From: a virus
Length of the DNA stretch: 62,780 bases
Reading direction: 5' to 3' (one strand)
Virus record (IMG/VR): IMGVR_UViG_3300036828_000344
Span: 1 to 62,780 of that record
Of the stretch, positions 38,091 through 44,862 are shown one piece after another (within the stretch, counting starts at the first letter, position 1; each line of letters opens with the position of its first letter). A program made the position numbers and the translations under genes. The notes below the pieces were generated by a model. That model made no database searches. It saw nothing but the letters and a program-made list of their open reading frames with translations, and was not told the origin of the DNA.

Positions 38091-38552
38091 GTGCTTCTGT
38101 CGACAGGCCAGCTATTCGCTTATGCCGAGCAGCAGGCCCTCAACGCGGTATTCCTCAAGTCGCAGAGCCCTCCGGCCGGGCCGACCTATCTAGCGCTGTC
38201 GACAGCGGCTCCGGCTGGCGTACTCAACTCGAATGAGCTGACTATGGCCGGCGCTTCAATCAATGAGTGTCCGACCTCTTCCGGCTATGCCCGGCAGAAC
38301 TATGGGCCGGTACCGGCCACACTAGCCTCGCCATCGCTGATCTACAATTCGGCGCAGATTACCTGGGGCCCATTCACGGCCGCTCCGGGCACCTGTAGCT
38401 GGGCTATCTGCTGCGACTCCGCGAGCGGTGGGGCCGCGAATGCTATTGCGTCATTCCTTATGTCTTCCTCGCGGACGCCGGCCATCGGAGATAGCCTGCA
38501 GGCCATAGCAGGTACTGGCGCAGCCGGCACAGGCTTTATCTGTCAGGTGTGA
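38091..38552 (+). CDS. Predicted virion structural protein, 153 aa
   Basis: GTG 38091 with AGGAGG upstream. YLALSTAAPAGVLNSNEL and later SAQITWGPFTAAPGTCSWAI resemble phage proteins of the tail-fibre/decoration type that begin with a YLAL-T-AP strand. Cys pair near residue 100. Exact location in the virion unknown. Confidence 0.6.
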   Translation: MLLSTGQLFAYAEQQALNAVFLKSQSPPAGPTYLALSTAAPAGVLNSNELTMAGASINECPTSSGYARQNYGPVPATLASPSLIYNSAQITWGPFTAAPGTCSWAICCDSASGGAANAIASFLMSSSRTPAIGDSLQAIAGTGAAGTGFICQV

Positions 38553-38839
38553 TTATGCGACTCCCAGTCAGCCTAGCCGTTCCCGACCTCCGGCTACCGC
38601 GCGCTGCTCCGTGTAGCGCACTAGTCTTTGCCGGACAGAAGATTGAGTGTGGAGCTACCCCATCCAGTCTCTACCTACGATCGTGCGGCGTGCCCAGTCA
38701 TGAGCGCAGGATCTGGCTGTGTCCGGTCCATGCCGCCATAGCGGCCTCCGGCGCAGCGCTCTGTCGTGAGTGTGGCGCTCGCGCCGGTGTGCGGGCTGTC
38801 CGGCTAGTCCGGCTGACCGCTCCGGTACGGCTCCCGTGA
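38549..38839 (+). CDS. Cys-rich small protein, 96 aa
   Basis: GTG 38549 overlaps the previous stop (GTGA). CSALVFAGQKIECG, then CGVPSHERRIWLCPVHAA and LCRECGARAG form a probable zinc-binding domain. Unknown. Confidence 0.55.
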   Translation: MIMRLPVSLAVPDLRLPRAAPCSALVFAGQKIECGATPSSLYLRSCGVPSHERRIWLCPVHAAIAASGAALCRECGARAGVRAVRLVRLTAPVRLP

Positions 38840-38865
38840 ACGGCACAGCGCGGCCGCAGAGTCCA

Positions 38866-38898
38866 ACGGAGGCTAGCTCGCGCGCTCGCGGCCTCCGT
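38866..38898 (+). terminator. Hairpin between head genes
   Basis: ACGGAGGC / GCCTCCGT, 8-bp arms with a 17-nt loop. Lies in the 124-bp gap before 38964; possible attenuator or processing site within the late operon. Confidence 0.4.
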
Positions 38899-38963
38899 CC
38901 GTCCGTCCGGGGCCGCTCCGTCGCTCTCCGGGCCGTACAGAGCCCGTCAATAGTGGAGGAATT

Positions 38964-39239
38964 ATGGTAGCTGGTAGGGAAGCATCGCCCGCAGACGTCA
39001 AATCGACCGAACGGCTGATGAAGTACTGGGCAGAAGGCCCAGGAGCCGCTAAGGTCCAATGGGGCGTGCCGGGAGACTTTGACCGGTGTGTAACGGAGCT
39101 GTCTAAGTACGTCGGCCCTGGCACTGTCAAAGGCCTGTGCGCAAACCTACATCACCGTGCGACCGGAGGCTGGCCGGGCCACGCTCCCGGTGTTGAGGAG
39201 GCCGCAGCGAAGGCGAAGGCAGCTGAGCATAAAAGCTAG
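38964..39239 (+). CDS. Conserved actinophage small protein, 91 aa
   Basis: ATG 38964 with GGAGGAATT upstream. STERLMKYWAEGPGAAKVQWG...DFDRCVTELSKYVGPGTVKGLCANLHHRATG matches a small conserved protein found among actinophage head genes. Function unknown. Confidence 0.7.
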   Translation: MVAGREASPADVKSTERLMKYWAEGPGAAKVQWGVPGDFDRCVTELSKYVGPGTVKGLCANLHHRATGGWPGHAPGVEEAAAKAKAAEHKS

Positions 39240-39320
39240 TCTTCCCTTATGACGGCCGAGGGGTTATTATCCCGCTAGTAACGCGCGAGCTTAGGCCGCA
39301 TCGCGCCTGGAGGGGCATCG

Positions 39321-39929
39321 ATGAGCGAATCAGCAGCAGAAGGTCAGGACGGAGCCGGAACGGCTCAGGCTGATGGCGTGCAGGGAACGTCCGAAACGGA
39401 CACCGAGGACGCTGATGCTGCGCAGTTGCTCGGCGGTATGCTCAAAGATCCGGAAGCGCTCGCGGCTGAGCTGGACAGGATCAAGAAAGAATCGCGCAAG
39501 TGGGAAGGTCGCGCCAAGGCCAATTCAGAGGCCGCGAGCAAGCTGCAGGAAATCGAGAACGCCAACAAGACGGAGCTTGAGAAGGCTCAGCAGGCGGCAG
39601 CCGATGCTGCACAGCAGAGGGATGCCGCGCTCGCCACTCATGCCCGCGTCATGGCGGCCGCAGCTCACAACCTTCCCGTTGAACTCATCGATCACCTCGG
39701 CTCCGGAACGGAAGAGGAAATCAATGAGCGGGCTGAGGCAATCGCGAAGGCTATTGATGAACGGGCAAACGCGATTGCCGAGCAGCTAGTAGCAAATGCA
39801 GCAGCAGGCCGGAACGGCATGCCTATGGGCGCACGCCCAGTCGAATCCCTCAGGCCAGGATCTGCGCCGGCAAGCGGCGGAACGCCGCAGACGCCAGATC
39901 AGTGGTTCAGGAAACTGCTAGGGCAATAG
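39321..39929 (+). CDS. Scaffolding protein
   Basis: 202 residues, SD GGAGGGGCATCG. Acidic N-terminus, long coiled coil (LDRIKKESRKWEGRAKANSEA; EKAQQAAADAAQQRDAAL), Pro/Gly-rich end with the late DQWFRKLLGQ helix. Typical of siphovirus scaffold and located just before the capsid gene. Confidence 0.85.
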   Translation: MSESAAEGQDGAGTAQADGVQGTSETDTEDADAAQLLGGMLKDPEALAAELDRIKKESRKWEGRAKANSEAASKLQEIENANKTELEKAQQAAADAAQQRDAALATHARVMAAAAHNLPVELIDHLGSGTEEEINERAEAIAKAIDERANAIAEQLVANAAAGRNGMPMGARPVESLRPGSAPASGGTPQTPDQWFRKLLGQ

Positions 39930-39974
39930 CTAGTGCGCCTTGCGCCGTGAGGCGCGCGGAGAGGCCGTTCAGGC

Positions 39975-41198
39975 ATGACAACCTACAACCAGGGCATATT
40001 CCGCTCAGGCGGTACCCCTGACCCACTAGTCCCGCAGCCGCTCGCGGCCGACATCATTCAGGAAGCGCCCAAGGCAAGCGCGGCGCTGAGCCTGATGAAC
40101 CGCACAACCCTCTCGTCCAAGACCCAGCGAATGCCGGTGCTCGATGTCCTCCCGGTCGCGTACTGGGTGGGTGGCGACACAGGCATGAAGCAGACCAGCC
40201 AGCAGCAGTGGAAGAACGTCATCATGGTCGTTGAGGAACTGGCGTGCATCGTGCCGATTCCGGAGGCGTACCTGGATGACGCAGATGTGCCGCTCTGGGC
40301 CCAGGTTCAGCCGCGCCTAACGGAAGCGGTCGGCGCGCTGATCGACGCAGCCGTGCTCTGGGGCATCGGCAAGCCGGCCACCTGGGGTGAGTCGGTATTC
40401 ACCGGAGCTACCAAGTCCGGCCACTGGACCACTGAGGGCACCGGCACCGACCTCGGCGTTGATGTGTCGGTCCTTGGCCAGCAGATGGCGCAGTCCGGCT
40501 ACACGCTCAACGGTTTTGCGGCGATGCCGGGCATGAGCTGGAAGCTCACCGGGCTCCGGTCGGCGCAGGGCGTGCCGATCTACAACCCGGACATGTCGTC
40601 CAGCAATACCGGCCGTGGCCTGTACGGATACGACCTGGCCGAGATCAACAACGGCTCGTGGCAGATGCCAACGGCCGGAGCGCTGCTGCTCGCGGGCGAC
40701 TTCACCAAGTCGATCATCGGCATCCGGAACGACATCAGCTTCAAGATGTTCTCGGAAGGCGTCATCTCCGACGATACCGGCAAGGTCATCCTCAACCTCA
40801 TGCAGCAGGACTCCGTGGCGATGCGCATGACCATGCGGCTCGCCTACGCGACCGTCAACCCGGTCACGATCATGCAGCCCGGCTCCGCAATCACCGCTCG
40901 CTGGCCGTTCGGTGCGGTGCTCGGTGTCGGCACGACTGCTCCGGCCGGAGGCGCGATCAACGTCATCGGTACGTACCCAGGCGGTACGCTGCTGGCGGAC
41001 GGGCAGCTGGTTGAGGACGAGGAAGCCCTGGAGAAGCGGCACGCATTCGAGCGCGAGCAGCTGGAGCAGCGCAAGGCTGCCGCCAAGGAAACCAGGGACA
41101 GGACTGCCGCAGTCGAGCAGGGCCAGGGTGGCGGCAGTGACGAGGACGAGGACAAGGGCAAGCGCGAGCGCGAGCCCGCCAGGCAGACACGCCGGTAG
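39975..41198 (+). CDS. Major capsid protein (HK97 fold)
   Basis: 407 residues. ADIIQEAPKASAALSLMNRTTLSS, then VLPVAYWVGGDTGMKQTSQ and the E-loop/P-domain segments (PIPEAYLDDADVPLWAQVQPRL; EAVGALIDAAVLWG) match the phage HK97-like capsid family. Residues from about 355 form a highly charged Glu/Lys/Arg tail that is not part of the fold and may lie on the shell surface or interact with DNA. Confidence 0.92.
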   Translation: MTTYNQGIFRSGGTPDPLVPQPLAADIIQEAPKASAALSLMNRTTLSSKTQRMPVLDVLPVAYWVGGDTGMKQTSQQQWKNVIMVVEELACIVPIPEAYLDDADVPLWAQVQPRLTEAVGALIDAAVLWGIGKPATWGESVFTGATKSGHWTTEGTGTDLGVDVSVLGQQMAQSGYTLNGFAAMPGMSWKLTGLRSAQGVPIYNPDMSSSNTGRGLYGYDLAEINNGSWQMPTAGALLLAGDFTKSIIGIRNDISFKMFSEGVISDDTGKVILNLMQQDSVAMRMTMRLAYATVNPVTIMQPGSAITARWPFGAVLGVGTTAPAGGAINVIGTYPGGTLLADGQLVEDEEALEKRHAFEREQLEQRKAAAKETRDRTAAVEQGQGGGSDEDEDKGKREREPARQTRR

Positions 41199-41200
41199 TC

Positions 41201-41854
41201 GTGACTACGCCAACGCTGCCTAGCCTCGCCACGTCAGATGATATCGTGGCGAGGCTGGGCCGCAGCCTCAATCAGGTGGAGTCTGCGCGGGTTGATGCGC
41301 TACTCCAGGATGGCTCAGCCCTTGTCCGGCGTTACTGCCGCGAGGACTTTGTCTGGTATGACTCCGACCAGATTACCATAGCCGGAGATGGCGGCATTAT
41401 CAAGCTGCCATGGAGACCGATCGGCCAGATACTGTCGGTCACTGCGCAGTCTGGTGTTGCCGGCATTCCGGACATTCCGGTTACCTGGTACCATTTCGAC
41501 GGTATCGACAAGGTGACCGTAATGAATCCGGGCCGTTCCGGGATTATCAATCTCCCGGAATTCTGGTATGAAGAGTCATTCTGGTGGGGTGGCTCATTCG
41601 ACGTAGCGGCCTCGCACGGCTATAACCAGACGCCAGATGACGTCATTGCCGTGCTATGTACCGCGATTATCTCAGAGCTATCGGCTCCGACATTGTCCTA
41701 TTCGCTTGCGAGCGAGTCTGTTGGGGCTTATAGCTATACAATGCGCCGTACCGGTAGTGGCGCAGGCTTGAATGCTGCGCTTATCGATGCCGGCATGAAG
41801 ACTGCCCTAGCTGATTACCGGCAGGGCCAGGGAACAATTCAGGTAAGGATGTGA
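41201..41854 (+). CDS. Head-tail connector (adaptor)
   Basis: 217 residues, GTG start. LPSLATSDDIVARLGRSLNQVESARVDALLQDGSALVRRYC is the helical start of the phage connector (gp6/gp15-like) family. Binds below the portal ring. Confidence 0.8.
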   Translation: MTTPTLPSLATSDDIVARLGRSLNQVESARVDALLQDGSALVRRYCREDFVWYDSDQITIAGDGGIIKLPWRPIGQILSVTAQSGVAGIPDIPVTWYHFDGIDKVTVMNPGRSGIINLPEFWYEESFWWGGSFDVAASHGYNQTPDDVIAVLCTAIISELSAPTLSYSLASESVGAYSYTMRRTGSGAGLNAALIDAGMKTALADYRQGQGTIQVRM

Positions 41855-41855
41855 C

Positions 41856-42140
41856 ATGGCAGTCTCCTGCGATATCAATGCGACTCCGCTCGCGCCGAAC
41901 CATGGCGATACGGTAACGGTCGTCTATACGGTTACCGGCAACGACCCTATTGACCCAACTTCTGGGTCCATTACCGGTACCGTCACGGTTGGCGGCGTGG
42001 AGTATGTCGCCGCGACCACAATCACGCTTCCGGGTACTCCGTCCGCGTCCGTCAGCTACGGCACGCCGGTCGATGAGACTGGTACGCTCGCGTTCACGTC
42101 TACGGCCGACCCAGCAACATTCACCGCTGTCGTTCCGTGA
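41856..42140 (+). CDS. Ig-like/beta-sandwich small protein, 94 aa
   Basis: Thr/Val/Gly-rich. The segment ITGTVTVGGVEYVAATTITLPG recurs in the next small gene. Likely a virion decoration or neck accessory with an Ig-like fold. Confidence 0.6.
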   Translation: MAVSCDINATPLAPNHGDTVTVVYTVTGNDPIDPTSGSITGTVTVGGVEYVAATTITLPGTPSASVSYGTPVDETGTLAFTSTADPATFTAVVP

Positions 42141-42262
42141 CCGTAGTCATTGCCGGCTCTGTAACCGTGGGAGGCGTTCAGTACGCCTGCCAATGTACTG
42201 TCGATCTTCCGGAGGTGAGCGCAGATGACGTTTCCGTACGGCCAGACGGTGACGCTGATTAG
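42137..42262 (+). CDS. Tiny protein repeating the beta motif of its neighbour, 41 aa
   Basis: GTG 42137 overlaps the previous stop (GTGA). IAGSVTVGGVQYACQCTVDLP matches the neighbour's ITGTVTVGGVEYVAATTITLP, so it is probably a partial duplication. Overlaps the next gene start by 38 bp. Confidence 0.5.
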   Translation: MTVVIAGSVTVGGVQYACQCTVDLPEVSADDVSVRPDGDAD

Positions 42263-42566
42263 CCGTACCGTCTCCGGACAGGACGATTACAACAACGACG
42301 TTTATGCTGAAACGTCAGTTGATATATTTCCGTGTGTAGTCCAGCCAGCCGGAACGACTGAGGCAGTTCAGTGGACGGATCAGGTCAGTACGGACCTCGC
42401 GATATTCATGCCGTATGGTACCGATATTGAGGCTGTTGATGCGGTCTTGTATAACGGGCTTCGCTATGAGGTTCAGGGCAAGACAATTGACTGGATCTCA
42501 CCATTCACCGGCCGTGTTTCTCCGGTACAGATTAGGGTCAGCCTCATTACCGGAGCGTCAGTATGA
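42225..42566 (+). CDS. Head closure / head-tail stopper protein
   Basis: 113 residues; SD GGAGGTGAGCGCAG. FPYGQTVTLISRTVSGQDDYNNDVYAETSVDIFPCVVQPAG fits the SPP1 gp16-like stopper, a small beta-barrel that closes the portal channel. Confidence 0.75.
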   Translation: MTFPYGQTVTLISRTVSGQDDYNNDVYAETSVDIFPCVVQPAGTTEAVQWTDQVSTDLAIFMPYGTDIEAVDAVLYNGLRYEVQGKTIDWISPFTGRVSPVQIRVSLITGASV

Positions 42567-42886
42567 CTGCGACCTTTACCCCAGACCATACCGGTGTTGG
42601 TGAGATGCTTGACTCGCGGATGATGGAAGGTGCGATGCTTACCGTCGCGGGAGGTATCCTAACGCGAGCTATCGCCATTGCGCCGGTCGATGAGAAGAGC
42701 CCGCATCCGGGCCGTTACCGGGCTAGCTTCCACATTCGCTCTCACCTACATGGTGGCGCGAAGAATGACCGCGCCGAGGCAATTGTCTACAATAGCGCTC
42801 CAGAGGCTCCGTTTGTGGAATGGGGTAACTGGGGCGATGAGCCAGAGCATATTCTGGCGCGAGCAGCCTTTGTGGGGATACGATGA
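42563..42886 (+). CDS. Neck / tail-completion protein (HK97 gp10-like)
   Basis: 107 residues, ATGA overlap. RAIAIAPVDEKSPHPGRYRASF then APEAPFVEWGNWGDEPEHILARAA shows the usual pattern of this neck family (G-R/L-x-x-S with E-WG-PH-like end). Links stopper to tail tube. Confidence 0.75.
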   Translation: MTATFTPDHTGVGEMLDSRMMEGAMLTVAGGILTRAIAIAPVDEKSPHPGRYRASFHIRSHLHGGAKNDRAEAIVYNSAPEAPFVEWGNWGDEPEHILARAAFVGIR

Positions 42887-43272
42887 CAATTCCGGCATTC
42901 CCAGATATTGAGCTGATGCTGATATCCTATCTGGTACCGGCCAATCCCAGCATGAGGTTTGCGACAATTCTGCCGGCCGGAAATCCAGAAGTCATTACCG
43001 CTCGCATTCACCGGACGGCCGGAGCGAACCGGGATATTGCTGTTGACCGTCCTGTTGTTGATGTCGATGTATTCGGCCAGAAAGACAGTATGAATGACGT
43101 TTCTAATGCGGCGCTTCTGATTCAGTCACAGATCCTGTCGCTAATGGGAGCCGTTCTATCGAATGGAGTAGTTCAGCACGCAACAACGGTTATCGGCCCA
43201 CGACAGCTACCGGAGGCAAATCCAGCACTAGTCCGCTACTCCGCATCGTATGAGATACTCGTACACTCCTGA
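42883..43272 (+). CDS. Tail terminator protein
   Basis: 129 residues, ATGA overlap. Short alpha/beta protein with IHRTAGANRDIAVDRPVVDVDVFG; order between neck and major tail gene supports assignment as the terminator that caps the tail tube. Confidence 0.75.
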   Translation: MTIPAFPDIELMLISYLVPANPSMRFATILPAGNPEVITARIHRTAGANRDIAVDRPVVDVDVFGQKDSMNDVSNAALLIQSQILSLMGAVLSNGVVQHATTVIGPRQLPEANPALVRYSASYEILVHS

Positions 43273-43283
43273 AAGGGAAAGCA

Positions 43284-44009
43284 ATGTCAGACGCAAAGCA
43301 GCAAGATGATGTCGGTGAAATGGGTGTCTATGAAATCGAGCAGTTCGGGCTCACCGTTCCGGCGACCGGCACCTACAAGGACAACACGCTCATCTACGCG
43401 GCCGGTGACGTTGTGGTCTGGGTCGGCCAGCCCAACAACGCCTCGCCGCCAGTCGGATTCGAGGACCCATCGTCACTCGGCACCGGCATCTACAAGTGCC
43501 TGGGATGGGTCGATACCTCCGGCTACATCTTCAAGCTCGATGAGACCATCAAGGACATCCCGGCCGCAGGCGTCCTAACGCCGGTTCGCTCCATCCTTAC
43601 CGGAGGCTCCAAGACCGTCCAGTGTGTCTTCCTGGAGGGCCAGAATCCATATGTTCTCTCGCTGTACGACGATGTGCCGGTGTTCCCGGTCACGACCTCG
43701 CCGCTCAAGCCAGCCGCAACGCCTCCGGTCGGGCTCGGCCCGAATGCTGCGACCTACATCATCCCAGACCCACCGGCCGATAACCGGTACAGCTTCATCT
43801 TCGACAGCATCGACGGAGCCAAGCAGCAGCGGCTGTACGCTCCGTTCGCGAAGGTCACAGCGCGAGGGACCAACCAGGCTCAGCAGGGTGACATCACCAT
43901 GACCGACATGACGGTCACCTGCTATCCCGGTATCATCGGCACAACGCCAAACGCCGTACTGCAGCGCTCCGTCGGCTACGGCAAGAGCATGACGGCGTAC
44001 TTCACGTGA
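43284..44009 (+). CDS. Major tail tube protein
   Basis: 241 residues with SD GAAAGGGAAAGC. Beta-rich with VWVGQPNNASPPVGFEDPSS and a C-terminal YAPFAKVTARGTNQAQQGDITMTDMTV strand set typical of actinophage tube proteins. Codon choice shifts to C-ending codons as in the capsid gene, consistent with high expression. Confidence 0.85.
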   Translation: MSDAKQQDDVGEMGVYEIEQFGLTVPATGTYKDNTLIYAAGDVVVWVGQPNNASPPVGFEDPSSLGTGIYKCLGWVDTSGYIFKLDETIKDIPAAGVLTPVRSILTGGSKTVQCVFLEGQNPYVLSLYDDVPVFPVTTSPLKPAATPPVGLGPNAATYIIPDPPADNRYSFIFDSIDGAKQQRLYAPFAKVTARGTNQAQQGDITMTDMTVTCYPGIIGTTPNAVLQRSVGYGKSMTAYFT

Positions 44010-44386
44010 GCGCTGAGGAGATCCGCGCGGCCGATGAGCCGGGCGATGAGGTCGATGTCGATGTTGACCTTGACCTACTGGATACTGCGCTCCGTCGCGA
44101 GGCTCTTGGCGAGTCCACGACCGTGCGCATCGGCGGTACCATCATCCACATAGCGCACGCCGGAGACTGGTCGAGCAGCGCTATGCGCGCGACCGCGACC
44201 GGTGACTGGGACACGTGGGCTCGCGAGGTTATCGCGGACGACAACGAATTCCAGGCGTGGGAGGATGCCGACCTCCGCAACTACCAGATCGAAGCGGTAT
44301 TCAGTGAGTGTGGCCGGCAGGCGCGACTCAACATGGGAAAATCCAGAAGGTCGGCTGGCTCACGCAGGAGTGGCCGGAGGAAATAG
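44006..44386 (+). CDS. Tail assembly chaperone, short form (gpG-like)
   Basis: 126 residues, ATGA overlap with the tube gene. Acidic N-terminus (EEIRAADEPGDEVDVDVDLD) and helical core. Translation normally ends at 44386; a slip at 44335-44341 extends it into the next frame. Confidence 0.8.
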   Translation: MSAEEIRAADEPGDEVDVDVDLDLLDTALRREALGESTTVRIGGTIIHIAHAGDWSSSAMRATATGDWDTWAREVIADDNEFQAWEDADLRNYQIEAVFSECGRQARLNMGKSRRSAGSRRSGRRK

Positions 44387-44862
44387 AAGCAGACCTGCAC
44401 AGGTATTACGGGCTTGACCTGGTACAGTTCTATCGTCCGGGCTCCGGCCTATCCTGGCGCAAGCTGCTCGTCCTGGTGAGTCACCTACCTCCGGAGAGCG
44501 CTTTGAATACCGCAGTGCGGAATGCGACGCCAGAGGAAAGGCTGCTGGCGAATTCAGGCGACCCTGCTGATGCTCCCTGGAGCAATGTCGAGAGCCTTCT
44601 GGCTACGTTCATTGATGAGCTACGGCAGCTGTCCTGGATGTACGCGAGCGCTCACACGGACTCCGGTACAGTGCCTAGGCCGGAGCCGATTCGCCGGCCA
44701 GGGCTCTCCCGGAGGCGTAAGCGCGGTATGTCGCCGGAGAGCATTAAGGCTCTTGACCCACGACTGCGGGCCGTTCCGGATGATCAGGTACAGGATGCCC
44801 TTGATGCACTTACTGGGAGGGGTGCGTTATGGCTGCTGGTGATATTTTCGTCGGTAACGTAG
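44006..44862 (+). CDS. Tail assembly chaperone, -1 frameshift product (gpGT-like)
   Basis: Joined as 44006-44341 then 44341-44862, re-reading base 44341. The long form adds IQKVGWLTQEWPEEIEADLH and ~165 further residues rich in Arg/Pro. In lambda-like tails the G and GT proteins bind the tape measure and recruit tube subunits in a set ratio. Confidence 0.85.
44335..44341 (+). promoter_or_regulatory. Programmed -1 frameshift slippery site G GGA AAA
   Basis: In the gpG frame the codons are ATG GGA AAA, giving the heptamer GGGAAAA in the X XXY YYZ register. Slippage gives GGG AAA and continues in the frame of the downstream part. Confidence 0.88.

Noticed and set aside
40317-41042. Leftward 241-codon frame inside the capsid gene
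   Set aside because: Antisense to the major capsid gene, Arg/His/Asp-rich translation typical of a shadow frame in GC-rich DNA.
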